This document shows, one piece after another, positions 46,286 through 59,556 of a stretch of 64,000 bases of DNA (positions are counted from its first letter, which is position 1; each line of letters opens with the position of its first letter). Below the pieces are notes generated by a model. The model was not told the origin of the DNA. It saw nothing but the letters and a program-made list of their open reading frames with translations, and did no database searches. Source of the stretch: Cocos nucifera (taxonomy: Eukaryota > Streptophyta > Magnoliopsida > Arecales > Arecaceae); assembly GCA_006176705.1 (NCBI GenBank), contig QRFJ01007103.1:62001-126000 (forward strand), written 5' to 3'. The position numbers and the translations under genes are program-made.

Positions 46286-46902
46286 ATTATTAAGTTCTGG
46301 TCCCATCATAGGATATAAGTATGATCATAGTTAAGACTGTTGAGTTATATGTATTTTGTTCTGAATTAGATTTATGATTATGTATCTATATGAATATTTG
46401 AAAAGATTTAATTTTCACTAATTAGCATGGAATATATTCTTACATTATTCTTGAAATTTATTTTTGAATTTAATATTTTATGAATATATCTAAAATATCT
46501 AGTTAAGATTTTAATTACTTACTGGCTATCGAGCTCATTATCTCTTCTTTCTTTTCATATTCAAATACTTAATTACGAACATGGATACTACTTTGAAGGT
46601 AGGTTTATAGATAAGATTCAACAGTATCAACTAAGTTTAGATATAAATTTATTATTATATTTTATAATATTATTATTTAAAATTTAATTGATACAAGATC
46701 TTTTGAATATTATTGAAATTTTGTAAGGGATTAAAGTTGATTTTAGTTAGTTTGAATTTTGGACTTAATTTATGATGAATCTCACTAAGATGCATTGATA
46801 TCATATTTGGAATGCTTTGCATGCTTATGGAGAAAGTTCTCCATGAGCATGTGGTAGTTGTCATGATCCTTAGACTCATGATCTTAAGTCGGGGGGATGA
46901 TA
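46131..46902 (+). repeat. Del-type LTR, second part
   Basis: It is read as the continuation of 35719-37138. It has four tandem 37-39-bp units of ccctacc(a/t)..g(a/g)ggttatacatt (46131-46285), then the block attacttactggctatcgagctc near 46510, characteristic of Del/Tekay LTRs. It ends in ggggggatgata at 46902 (CA changed to TA), which is followed by a primer site. Confidence 0.55.
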
Positions 46903-46906
46903 TTTT

Positions 46907-46924
46907 ATATGATATCTGAGCATA
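46907..46924 (+). other. Del-type primer-binding site (initiator Met, decayed)
   Basis: ATGATATCTGAGCATAAG follows the LTR end by a few bases. The intact type is TGGTATCAGAGC with ATAGG after it. Confidence 0.6.
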
Positions 46925-48356
46925 AGTAGATAAGTTATGATATATAGAATTAGACATAAGATGAGTGTAGATTGGTAGATACTAGGGACATCAGAGTATA
47001 CATCTATGATAATTGTAGTATAAGTTGCCTTCATGATTTTTGACTAAGCATTGTTATCTTGAATGAAAAATTACTTGGGAATAATGATTCAGAAGGTTTG
47101 ATATTTGATGAATGATCTGGGAATCACGTTATGATTAGTTGAATTTTGATCTGAAGTAATTACAAATGGATTGATCATGAAATTTTATTGTACATTATGA
47201 TTATTAATTTGATCATTAATTGTTTAAGTGAATTGTAAGTTCAAATTTGATATAGGAGAATACTGTGATATTGCTGTTGATTTTGAAATTAATTATCTAG
47301 TGATGAGATGAAGATTCATTCATAAAATGTTGTTTAAAGTTGGACTAAGAAAATTTTTATAATATTTGATTGGAATATTCTTCGAGGTTGAACTTAGTAT
47401 ATAGATCATGTATAAATCAGCATGTAGGAAGAAAGTATATTTGAAATTATTATAATTAAGTCTATTTCTAATGGAAGAAATTAATGGATATTCATCTTGG
47501 TAGAATATTTAATAATTTTAATTACCATCTTAGGATACAAATGATACATCTTATTTATGTCTATCGAAGACTATATGATATACATGAAACTTCAATTCAA
47601 AGATTATATATCTAAGTTGATTGAGAAATTTTCTACCATTGATATTGAGCTAACTAATGAAATCCTTGATTGCTATCTTTGGATCAAGATAAAAGATCCT
47701 ATTTACATCTATTCTAGATTTTGGGATGCATGTGAAATTGCAATTCCAAATTTTGGGTTTAAAAATTGACCTAGAGTTTCTTTGCCATTGTTATTGAGGT
47801 TGGTGTTGAAATCTAGTATGTCATAGAGAATTTAATTTTGTAAGGTTTGCATGATTACTATGGAAAGTATTTGATAGATATAAAAGATCTTGATGGAAAA
47901 AACTTTTAAAAAGATGATTGAGTCAATTTTACTTATATGTTTTGATTTAAGTCCTAACTTGGAAGAGCAATCAAAATGTTTTTCTTATTGATTTTACTTA
48001 TAGAATTTTTATTTGGAATTATGTAAATAAATTGACAAGAGAAAATAACATTCAATTAATATTGGATTATAGGAAACCTATATGATGGTTTTGAATATGT
48101 TATTGGACTCAAGGTTTAATCAAGATGGTTGTGTTCCAGGAAAAATTAGAATGAGAATCAAAAGTTCATTTTTGACTTTAATTGAAATTTGAAATCTTAT
48201 CCCTTTTCTATCAATAGTATGTTGGAATAAGGAGCAGGGGTTTCATACATCATTTTCAAATTTTTTTCAAAATATATATAGTGGAAGAACTTTAGATTAA
48301 ACTATTTAATCTAAGATGCACTAGATCAAATCTGAAAACATCCTACTACAAGATCT
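46925..48356 (+). other. Del-type internal remnant
   Basis: About 1.4 kb of AT-rich sequence after the primer site. The only notable open frame (47557-47769) has no recognisable domain. I take it as a decayed leader and gag of the Del element, cut off by the copia-4 LTR. Confidence 0.4.
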
Positions 48357-50627
48357 TGTTAGATATGTATGCCCTAGAAGCTAGATTGACTGACACTTAT
48401 ATTTCTAAGAATAAAATTATAATTTTAACTATAAATAATAAAATAGATTATTTTCTATCATAGTGTGTATTTGAAAGTGTCTGTGATACATCTCTTGAGT
48501 TAATGGTAATGGTAGTTCACATTTTCAAAAATTAAAAATTTAAGACATCAATTTTCATTATTAACTTATAACCGTAGGATTATCATGAGGATAGTGATTG
48601 ATCCAGAAGGTTAGTATACGATCGCTTCTTTAGGATAGATGAGTCTTGAGTCTACAGTGTAGAGATACTAGAGCAAAAGTACAGGTATTCATTAGAGAAT
48701 GAGGGCACTGAGCATGACCACCTTGAGCAGTCATGAGAAAGTCTACCTTCTCGTCGATGACTGGCTTGAAGCTATAGTGGTGTGTCTGATTTTTTGATCT
48801 GAGATACATCGGCAGTTCACCTTGAGGGTGTTATAGTTTGACTACACCATAACTCAGTCTTCTAGCCATTCAAAATTCTGAGATGTATGTTGGCTATAGA
48901 ATGTTTATTGTAGAAATTGGATTGCACCAATAGAAGATCTATCTACCTCGATAGAAGAGAAGTAGCCCTATGATGATCATGAGAATCATGTCCATAAGCC
49001 CATGGCTATGGCAAAGTAAAATAATAGAAAGAGTTTCTATTAGGATTTTCACATTGGACTTGAATTGAATAATTAATTCATATGACGAAAATTAGGATTT
49101 GACGAGATCACCTTAACCATAATCCGATCGAAGCTCAAGATAGAGGAATCTAATCACATAGGTAATTACACTAAGAGGTTTGTTTTCAGTTCTGATGGAT
49201 TGCCACCATATGCTGCTAGGTATCACTGATGGATTTTGGAAGCAATTAGAATGATTTGGATGATCGATCATGCTAGTTGTCTGAATCAAAAAAATTTTGA
49301 TCTATCGAAAGGTATTTTGATGATATTGATGATAGAAATCACGACATATCCCATTACCATATGAAACTGAACCTAATTGGATCACACAAACAAAAATTTG
49401 GATCTGGATATCATCAATTGGACTAACCTAGTTCAATTGACTTGAATAAGATTCAATTAGCTTCAAGAAAATTATGCTAGCACACGATTGAGCCTAATAT
49501 TCTCTTTTAACAATCATTAAAACTTGTCTCAACTGAGCTAAATATGTTTGGGCTTACTCAGGAACCTTTACTTGGTTTGATTGGAGCTTGTCCAGATCAG
49601 AAAAGGGTTGTCTTAATTTATAAGATAAATTTGAGATAATACCTGCCATTTTTTATCACCTGCTAAATCTTATCTTTAGACTTTAGTCAAATATTGATCT
49701 TTGACACTTAGACATTTACCCATGTGTCATGCATCCATAGGAGAGAACATGGGGCTTTATCCCCATGCTAAAAAGCAGAAAGGAAGGAGGCGCATGCCTA
49801 AGGAGGCGTGCACCCCAAGAGGATCATGCCCGGAGCTCCATATAGATGGGACTCTAGGTTACTTAAAGAGTTTAAACTAGGTGGCGCCAAAGAGTCCTGT
49901 TTGACCAATCTTGGCGCCACCTAAGGAGATTTTTGAGGAACTCTAATCTGATTGAATCAAATGATGTTATTCCATCAATCAGATTTAGATCTAATTACAT
50001 AAAAGGTTATGATTGACTGGGATGATGTGGCACTGCATGGCACAGCAGGGTCTATATAAACCCTGTCTGCGCCTAGAATTAAGAGCTTCTATCCTTTAAC
50101 TATGCCACAAAGCTTCTCTCCCTCCTTCTCCATGCCACCTTCAGGTCCTCTCTCTCCTCTCCACACCTAAGAAGCTTTGGGTATGTGTTAGGTACGATCC
50201 AAGCAAGTGAAAGGCAACAGAAAAGGAAGAAGGCGGCACTACTGCAAGAGACAACGGTTGATCTTCAAAAGTCATTTTGAAGACCTTCAAGATTAGATCT
50301 AGATCTAATTTTTGGAGAATAGATTGAGAAAAAAAAGATCTCTAAATTCTACTCAAGTGGATATCGATAGAGGCCAGACGTTTGTGTGGCTACATCCAGA
50401 ACCTCAGACAAATATCGAAATCATCATAGGACAATTGAATTACCTAAAATAAAGATATAATTAAATTAAATTAAATTTATTTTTATTTTATTTTATCAGA
50501 TTAATAAGATTAGATCTAAAGAGTCTTAGATTTAATTTAGATTTAAAAAAAAAAAATTTTAAAATATCTCTCTTGATCCAATCAGATCTAAACGAACCTG
50601 CATCAAAAAATAGGATTTTTTCCTTCA
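48357..50627 (+). repeat. copia-4 5' LTR
   Basis: TGTTAGATATGTATGCCC...CCTTCA, 2,271 bp, with a Met-type primer site directly after. A TATA box, tctatataaacc, is at 50051-50062. An inverted relative of the whole LTR lies at 55327-57611. Confidence 0.85.
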
Positions 50628-50629
50628 AT

Positions 50630-50641
50630 TGGTATCAAAGC
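50630..50641 (+). other. copia-4 primer-binding site
   Basis: TGGTATCAAAGC lies two bases after the LTR and matches the initiator tRNA-Met type. Confidence 0.9.
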
Positions 50642-52499
50642 TAGGTTCCAAAATTTATTAGATCTAATTTTATTTTAATTTTAATTTAATAATTAGATAA
50701 TTTTAGATATCACATGAGATGTAATTAGATCTAAAATTAAAAAAATTAAAAATTAAATAATCTAGATCTAAGATGTATGAGATGCATGACTAGACTAGAA
50801 ATAGAATTATTCTATGTGTAGTCTAGGATGATCATAATTTTAATTTGTTAATTATATTTTTAAATTTATTTATTTATTATTTTTTGATATTATAAATATG
50901 ATAATTAGATTTAAAAATAGAAAATAAATTTATTTAATTTTTTATATGAGATATGATAGATGCATGTTTAGACTAGTTGTAGAATAGTTCTACAAAATTA
51001 TCTTAAATAAATTTAATTTATTATGATCAAATTTAAATTTTATTTTTTAGATGTTTATGAGATAATTTAGATATGAAAATATACTTGATATAATACATGG
51101 GATGTATGCAAAATATATTTTTAGTTAGATCAATTTTTATATATGTGATATATATGTAGATCTAACTAGTTTTATAGATTTATCATGTTTCTGATTAAGA
51201 CGTTCCTCTTGGCCATCTGGTTATAAAAATGAAGTAGGGTTTAAATGTCCTCTCCTCCCATTCGATGGGGTGTTCTTATGATGTGTAGGGGTGCTGCATG
51301 TTCGTTCTTAATCAAAAATTAAAAATTTATTTTCTATAAAATTTTAGATCCTAAAATTTTAGAATTTTATTTACATATTTTATTTATGAACTCTATACTT
51401 AATTAAGAATTAAGATTAAAAAATATATTAGGTCTAAAATTAAAAATTTTTAGATCTAAGATATATTCATAAAATTGGGTTCGAACTTGGGTAGCTAAAT
51501 TAGGTCTAGCAATTGATTAAACCAAATCAAGAGTCGGTTAGATGGAATCAAGAGTGCTTAAGTTGATCAGTCTAATAGGATTAAATCTGGATCAAGGTCG
51601 AGTCATATGAGTGATCGATCAAGTTAAGACCTAATTAGGCTCAATGGTTATAGTCTAGATTATAGGCTAATCCGATTGGTTCTGGCTCAATAATTTGGTG
51701 TCTAAGGTAAGTTTGACAGATACGATCGATTGATTTTTAATTGAGAGCTACTCGACTCGAATGCATTCTTATCGAGTTAATGACATATCCCTTCCGTCGG
51801 TCTCACTTACCTAACCATATTTATCGACTCTATCTTGATCTAAGGTGGCTAATAATCTGAGCTAACCCATGCCACTAAGTTAGTCATAATGGTTATGGCT
51901 ATGTCAAGTCAAGTTTAAAGAGACCTAAATCAAATCTTCCTAAAAAAAGATTAAGTCTAAGGTCTTCCACCATTGTAGATCTAAGGGCCCTTCTCGGGAT
52001 TGATTATTCTTGGTTGATCACAGTAGTTCAGTTGCACTGAAAAGATGCAACCATATCTATTAGGCATTGGATGCTATGGGCTGAAGGATGGATTGGGCTC
52101 AATATTTTGGATACGGTGAAAGACCCAATTAGGAATTCAAACTATGCAAATGATGGGTCTGACTTAACTAAGAAGTGAATCAATATTTTAGGCATGATGA
52201 GATTCATGAATTAGAGACCAAGCTTGGATGCACCATGATTAGAGAATCATTGGACAAGAGTTGTTCACTCATTGGCTAACCCATCACCAATAACTATTAG
52301 GTGAGGTGATGAGTCAGTTAGTGGGACTGCACCATCCACTAGAAATCATTAATTATGGAGATTTTTGCATCTCTATAGAGGAAGTGTAGGGATTCAAAAA
52401 AATAGTGAGAGCTAATTTATTTAAAAATCAAACTCCTAAATAAATTGGTTAAGTCTTAATTATACAATCTAATTAAAAATTTTAACTCTCTATAGAAAA
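50642..52499 (+). other. copia-4 long leader
   Basis: About 1.86 kb between primer site and Gag start without coding signs. The first part (to about 51178) recurs inverted at 54750-55312. Confidence 0.7.
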
Positions 52500-53340
52500 A
52501 TGTCTGCATCCAATCTACTAGCCCGTATCCTGAACACCCATAGACTGACCGGATTTAATTACAAGGATTGGCTTCGAAACTTCAAAATCATTTTGGGTTC
52601 CAAGAAGTTGACTCATGTATTGGACCAGGATCCCTCTACCTTACCAGCTCATCCATCCGCTGAACTAAGAGTGTCTTTTAATAAATGGATGGATGAAGAT
52701 AACAAAGTCAGATACTATATGTTGGGCTCGATGTCTGATGAGCTTCGACGCCAATATGAATATATCAAGACTGTCCGTCAAATGTTGGCTCACCCACAAG
52801 AGTTATTTGGTAAACAGAATCGTGCAACCAAATATCAGATCACTAAATGACTATTTAAGACTAAAATGCGTGATGAACAGTCAGTCCAAGATTATTTTCT
52901 GATGATAATCAAAAACTTGAAAGAGCTTGAGAAGTTTGGAGTGAAGTTAGATCAGAATTTATGGAATGATATAATTCTGCAATCCTTGACTGATGCATAT
53001 AGACAGTTTATCAGGAACTATCATATGCATAAACTTCAGAGTACTCTGGTTGAGCTTATGAATATGCTGGTTAGTGCTGAGCTTTCTATGAAAGGATCTA
53101 AAAGCTCAGTACTTACTATGGAATGGACTTTCAAGAGAAAATCTTTTGGAAAGAAGAAGAAGTTTGTGAAAAAATAGAAGGTGGAAGGTAGAAAGAAAAG
53201 AAAGGCAGAGCTGAAGAAGAAGAACGTTGATAAAGAAAAGTATTTCTATTATAATATTGATGGCTACTGAAAGCGAAACTGTCCTACATATTTGGCCATC
53301 CAAAAGAATAAAAAGAAGACAGATCCTTTTGGAGGTATGC
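52500..53340 (+). pseudogene. copia-4 gag
   Basis: It starts MSASNLLARILNTHRLTG at ATG 52500, with FNYKDWLRNFKIIL, then LFKTKMRDEQSVQDYFLMII (52854 onwards). A Lys-rich segment and a knuckle-like YFYYNIDGYWKRNC (about 53243-53284, two Cys and a His changed) follow. One frame is kept throughout, broken only by stops at 52848 (TGA) and 53175 (TAG). The N-terminal half fits the usual length of plant copia Gag. Confidence 0.85.
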
Positions 53341-54746
53341 TCGTTATTGAATTTAATCTTACGATTTCTTCTACATCCAGTTGGATGCTTGACTCTGGTT
53401 CTAGTACTCATTTGTGCACTTTCATGTAGAATCTTGAGAATAGCAGAAGGTTGAGGGATGATGAGATGATCCTACACATCGAAAATGAAGCAAGGATTGT
53501 TGTTGTGGTCGTGGGAACCTATCCTCTTCGACTACCATCTGGCTTAGATTTAGTACCTAGGGATTGTTATTATGCGCTTGCTGCAAGCAGAAATTTGATT
53601 TGTATTTCATGTTTAGCACAAGAAGGCTATGTAATTAGTTTTCTTAAAGATCATTGTAATATTCTTTATGAAAGAAATAAAATTATAAGTAGTTTTCTTA
53701 TTAACGGTCTCTACTAGTTACATATTGATGTATCTGTCTTTAATATCGAGCAAAATATGAATGCTGTAAAATGACCAAGGAATAGTCCAAACGATAGGTA
53801 TCTATAGCACCTAACGCTAGGTCATATAGCAAAAGATAGGGTTAACAAATTGAAGAAAATCGGACTATTGAGTCTGTTGACTTCTGAATCATATCCAATT
53901 TATGAATAATGTCTTCATGGCAAAATGACCAAACTTTCTTTTGTAGGACATGAGGAAAGGGCCATGGATCTACTTGCCCTAGTAAATACTGATGTGTGCG
54001 GCTCATTTGATGTGCTGGCTAGAGGCAACTTTGTCTACTTCATAACCTTTATCGATGATTTATCTCAATATGGGTACATGTATCTTATGAGACATAAGTC
54101 TGAAGCCTTTGAAAAGTTTAAGAAATTTAGATATGAAGTAGAAAAGTAAACTAAAAAATTCATTAAGGTTCTTCGATCAGATTGAGGAGGTGAATACCTT
54201 AGTGGAGAATTCCTAGACTATCTCAAGCAGTATGGCATAGTCTCTCATGGACTCCACCTGGAATACCTTAACTAAATGAAATTTCAGAATGGAGGAATCG
54301 GATCCTATTAGATATGGTCCGATCTATGATGAGCTTCACAGACCTTCTTGATTTTTTTGGAGACATAGTCTGTTAACTGCAATATATTTACTGAATAGGA
54401 TTTCCTCTAAAATCGTTCTTACCACACCGTATGAGATATGGCATGGTAAAAAATCAAGTCTGAATCATCTCAAAATTTGGGGTTATCCGGCTCATGTCAA
54501 AAGACAACAAGCGGACAAGTTAAACTTTAGATCCTTTAGAGCTCGATTTATAGGATATCCTAAAGAGTCATTAGGATATTATTTCTACATTCCAGAAGAC
54601 CATAATGTGATTGTGAGTCGGCATGCCATCTTTCTTAAAAAATAATTTATTCAAGATAGCGACATTGGAAAGCAGATCAAACTCGAGGAGAAAGTCTCAC
54701 AAGAGCAACGAGCCAAGGAAAATGCCTTAATCAGAAATATAATTGA
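53341..54746 (+). pseudogene. copia-4 protease, pre-integrase and integrase
   Basis: The same frame as gag continues: protease active site WMLDSGSSTHLC at 53381-53416 (DSG intact), then AASRNLICISCL. The pre-integrase LTLGHIAKDRVNKLKKIGLL is near 53815-53875. The integrase core has NTDVCGSFDVLARGNFVYFITFIDDLSQYGYMYL (53985-54090) and GGEYLSGEFLDYLKQYGI (54185-54238). A shift near 54240 moves the frame; weaker integrase pieces follow to RHAIFL near 54625. RT is absent: at about 54750 the sequence turns into the inverted leader. Confidence 0.85.
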
Positions 54747-54749
54747 AAC

Positions 54750-57611
54750 TACAAAACTAGTTAGATCTAAATCATATATCACATATATAATTAATAATTT
54801 AACTAATACATGCTTTGCATACATCTCATGCATCATCATTAAATTAAACATGCATATTTTTTTAGATCTAAAATATCATATATAATATCTAAAAAATAGA
54901 TTTAAATTTGATCATATCAAAATAAAACTATTCTAGATAATTTGTAGAACTATTCTACAACTAGTCTAAACATGCATCATTTCATATCACATATGAATAA
55001 CTCAAAAATTAAAAATTTTATTTTTTATTTTTTAGATCTAATTATAATAATTATAATATCATAAAAATAAAAATTAAATAGATATAAAATTATATTTAAT
55101 TAAATTAATAATATGATTATATTAGACTATACATAGAACTATTCTATTTTCAGTCTATTCATGCATCTCATACAACTAGATCTAAATGATTTAATTTTAA
55201 TTTTTTAATTTTATATCTAATCATATATAATGTGATATCTAAAACTTTTTAATATTAGATTAAAAATAAAAATAAAATTAGATTTAAAATAGATCTAAAG
55301 AATTACAACTTAGCTCTGATACCAGTTGAAAAAAAAATCTATTTTTCCGACACAGGATCGTTCAAATCTGATTGGATCTAAAAGAATATTTTAAATTTTT
55401 TTCTAAAATCTTAATCATATCTGAGACTTCTCAAATCAGATATGAGACTTTTCAAATCTTATCATAGAGATCTGATATTAAAAGTTAAAAATAAAAATAA
55501 ATTAGATTTAATTTTAAGTACCTGATTTGGTAATCTAATTATCCTGCGATCATCCTATTGATTCCTGAGGTTCTGGAAAGAGCCACGCATGCACCTAGCC
55601 TCTACCAGTATCTACTCAAGCAAGATCTAAATATTTTCTCCTCATGAATCTCTCTTTCAAAAGTTAAATTTGGATCTGATTTGAAAAGCCTTCAAAATGA
55701 TTTTTGAGAGCAGCCTGTTCGTCTCATGAACACCATCGCATAGATACTGAATCTTGTGCCAAAAACCTTAGACCTTTAACTCAGATTTGTGCCTAACTTT
55801 TTAGACATGTAGAAGAGAGGGAGAGAGAGGATAGAGGGGACATGGATATTAGAGGGAAGGCTCCTTTGGGTGTGAAAAAAATAAATTATGTTGAGGCAAT
55901 TTCATGAGAAGAGTTCTTATACAAGACATAGCACCATAAAGAGTCCCTTTTTGACCAAAAACCATATTAATTTGACCATTGGGACTCTTAGACCTGATCT
56001 CCATGAAAAACCTCAGATCCTAGATAGTTTTGATACCAAAAATCCATCTGAAAGGTGGCAGCATGAAAGGATAAGGAAGAGTCCATGTGCATCTAGGACT
56101 CTTCCCTTAAGAATTTGATCCAAATCAAACTCTATCAAAACCTAGTCTAGGTACCTCCAAAAATCACAAAATTTTGTACACCCAAAGTATAACTCATGCC
56201 CTATTGCATATCCAAAAATTAAAGCAAAATAGTTTCTAAAACAATTTCTAAAATTTTTTGATCATGTAACCCTCAATTTTCTCAATTGGGTCAACTATTA
56301 ACCTTAGTCCAATTGCACTAGGAATGAATTTAATTTTCATAATTAATCTAATCTAAACTTATTCCAGTCAAATGAAAATAAACTTATTTAAGATACAGAA
56401 ATGAGTTAAATCAAATTTGACTCAATTGCGGTGAATCAGAAAGATTATAGAAGGAAAAAGTCAGGCTCAACGTGTGCTTGCATGATTACCTTAAATTTGA
56501 TTGGATCTAATCCAAATCAATCGAACTAGGTTAGCTTAATTGATGATATTCAGATCCAAATCCTTATTTGTATAATCTAGTTAGGTTCAGTTTTGTATGG
56601 TAATGAGACATGTTGTGATCTCCATCATCGACATCATCGAAACACCTTTCGATGTATCAGAACTTTTCTGATTCATACAATTAGAATGATCGATCATCAA
56701 AATCATTCTAATTGCTCCCAAAATCTACTAGTGACACCTAGTAGTATATGGTGACAATCCATCAGAATAGAAAGTGAACCTCTTGGTGTAGCTACCTGTG
56801 TGATTGGGTACTTCTATCTTGAGCTCCGACAGGATTAGGGTTAAGGTGAACTCGTCAAACCCAATATCCATCACATGAATTAATCATTCGATTTGAGTCC
56901 TATGTGAAACCCTTATAGAAACTCTTTCAATCATTTTCACTCTGCCATGGCCATGGGCTTATGGACTCAATTCTTATGATCATCATAGGGCTACTCCTCA
57001 TCTACCGAGGTAGATAGATCCTTTATTGGTACAATCCAATTTCTACAATGAATGTACTATAGCCAACATACACCTCAGAATTTTGAATGGCTAGAAGATC
57101 AAGTTATGATATAGTCAAACTACAATACCCTCAAGATGAATTATCGATGCAGCTCAGGTCAAAGAACCAGACACACTACTACAACATCGAGCCAGTCATC
57201 GATGAGAAGGTAGACTTTCTTATGAATGCTCGAGATGGTCATGCTCAGTGCCCTCATTCTTTAACGAGTATCTATACTCTTACTCCAGTATTTTCACACC
57301 ATAGACTCAAGACTCATCTACTTAAAGAAAGCAATCGTACACTAACCTTCTGAATCAATCACCATCCTCGTGATGATCCTACGATCGGAAGCAATTTATG
57401 AGTTAATTATGAAAATTCATGTCTTAAATTTTTAACTCTTTGAAAATATGAATTATCATTATCATTAACTCAAAGAATGTATCACATACTTTAAATACAC
57501 AAAGTGATAAAAAATATTTTTTTTATTAATTTATAGTTAAAATTATAAAATTATCCTTAGAAGTGTATTACAAGTGTTAGGTAATTTGGCTTCTAGGGCA
57601 CACATTTAACA
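54750..57611 (-). mobile_element. inverted copia-4-family LTR and partial leader
   Basis: The minus-strand LTR is 55327-57611 (2,285 bp, starts TGTTAAATGTGTGCCC at 57611). The primer site TGGTATCAGAGC is at 55313-55324 (minus), and about 560 bp of leader runs down to 54750, where it ends abruptly in copia-4 integrase sequence. No target duplication is seen (gatct before 48357, gcaag after 57611). It is a truncated second insertion or a rearranged end. Confidence 0.85.
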
Positions 57612-59100
57612 GCAAGAGTACTATCAATTTGAGACTTTCTAAGATGAGGAGGCTAGTCGTCAGACCTTCGAGAAGGTGGCCATACGGAGGCTCTAAGATG
57701 GCCTCTATAGCTCAAACAGTCTGCCATCCAGCACTCTGATTTTCGATCACCATCAAACTGAAGATCCTTCATGGATCACTGGATGCAGGCAGACATATGA
57801 TAGGCCCTCTATGACTAGTGGAGTAATAAGAAGTACTCCAGTAGGTAGTAGAGGGTCTGACAGAATCGAGCCATCCAGTAGGATCCGATCAAGCACACGA
57901 GTGGCTAAGTCAGCATACATGTTGTAATCAATAGACTGGTAAGAAATCAATACCAAAACTCTTTACTAAAACTATAAAAACTGTTATATGCATATTTTAA
58001 TTAATTTAATTTTATTATTTACTTATTGTAGATATGGCAGTTGGGTCATCCACCAGATTAGTTGCAATTATGGTGGGCTATACACTAATTTAGGAGGACT
58101 AGTGACTATTTGATTCTACGTTGTGATAGATCATAATAAGAATTTCAAACTTTATTTATTAATTAAGTTATTTCAGGATCTGATTTTTATATTAGAACTA
58201 ATATATTTTTAAATTATGTAAATATGTTATATGATATATGTTGCTGAGAGGTACAGCGATGATCCATCTTCTCAGCCTTCTTTAATCTAGAGAGATGGCT
58301 TAGCACCACCAGGAGGGGGGTTTGAGTAGGAGCTAGATTATAGAATTTGGCCATAGCTTCGATCCTCCATAATTTTGATATCCTTCAACATTCTTATAGG
58401 CCTCAATATTCCAAACCTAGAGTGATGTGCATATGAAGGAGGTCGTGTAGAGGCTTTTGAGCTAGCGATCTCAGAGCCTCGTAGATGCCATCCGTGATAT
58501 GATCATAGAGTTTCTCTGGGATCCAAGCTATATGACGAGCTGAGCTCGTCATCTCAGACATCACATTAGGTAATTATATTATTAAATTTTTATACTTATT
58601 TTAAATTTTCATATTTAAAAGGTTCGTATATTTAGGTTTAAGTCTGGAAAGAGGATATAGAGGCTAAAAGTTTAATCTAACTATTCAATCAATAGGCCAG
58701 AGGTATTTATAGTTTTGTATCATCAAATGAAACGTGTAAGAATAATCTATTTGAAAATTAAAAGATATATCCCTATATCGAAAGATACATCTCTATATCG
58801 AAAGATATGCATTCATATCGAAACTTATCAATATTATTTTATTTTTTTTATTACAAGATGCTGGAACATCCAGCTCTCATCTACCAGCTGTTGTAGAGGA
58901 GCAGGAGGAGAAGGCAGACGACGATGAGGATCAAACCTAATTTTTTTTGATGTATTATATTTTTATACTACTTATAAAAAAAATTATATTTTTGATATAA
59001 TATAATTATTTTTTAATTTTAGATTATTATATTATTTTTGAATTTTAATTATAATAGGTATTGGAAACATAATTCATTATGATTAATTAAAATAGTTTTT
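57612..59100. other. unassigned, possible CACTA interior
   Basis: Short plus-strand pieces such as GCRQTYDRPSMTSGVIRSTP (57780-57840) and an acidic C-terminal-like piece (58860-58938: HLPAVVEEQEEKADDDEDQT then stop) occur with many stops between. I recognise no domain. Because CACTA-like repeats follow, this may be the 3' part of a CACTA protein region. Confidence 0.3.
58761..58820. repeat. 20-bp tandem repeat, three units
   Basis: Units at 58761, 58781 and 58801, each aaagata.at.c.tatatcg, with an exact 20-bp period. Confidence 0.95.
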
Positions 59101-59129
59101 AAAAATATTATTATTATTTTTTTAAAATA

Positions 59130-59556
59130 AATATAATTAATTATTAGCATCGATATTAGTGATGGCATTAGAGACCAAATCATTATCGTTAATATTTTTT
59201 AAAATAATTTTTTTATTTTATTTAAAAATTAAAAAAATTAAAGACATCATTAGCGATGGCATTTTGGGTCATCAATCATTATTAACGATGGTATTAGCCA
59301 CAAAAATGCCATCACTAAAATTTTTTTAATTTTTTTAAAAATTTAATTGAAATATTAAAAAATAATTATTAATAAAATTATTCTATCTCTAAAGTCATCG
59401 CTAATAGCCTTATTAGTGATAACTTATTTTTTCATCACTAATAATAATAATTAGTGATAAAAAATTTTTAGATTAATTTTTATGACGATATTAATGATGA
59501 TGGATAGACTATTAGTGATGATAGTTAGCCATCGCTAATAGTCTAGACTCTTATAC
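59130..59556. repeat. CACTA-like subterminal repeats
   Basis: Direct and inverted copies of ttagtgatgg(c/t) and ccatcgctaata are dense here and form short palindromes (for example 59505-59555). No tagtagtg terminus follows before copia sequence begins near 59557, so the end is lost or decayed. Confidence 0.6.

Larger units (their letters stand above)
48357..57611. repeat. large inverted repeat: arms 48357-51178 and 54750-57611
   Basis: The left arm is the copia-4 LTR and first 540 bp of leader. The right arm is the same sequence reversed, base-collinear apart from many point changes and small indels. The loop (51179-54749) holds the rest of the leader and gag-pol. The arms are visibly diverged (roughly one base in five in the first 250 bp by eye), so they did not arise by a recent duplication of one another. 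Confidence 0.85.

Noticed and set aside
57087..57353. 88-codon plus frame
   Set aside because: Inside the inverted copia LTR and opposite to its direction; the collinear LTR at 48357 does not keep it open.
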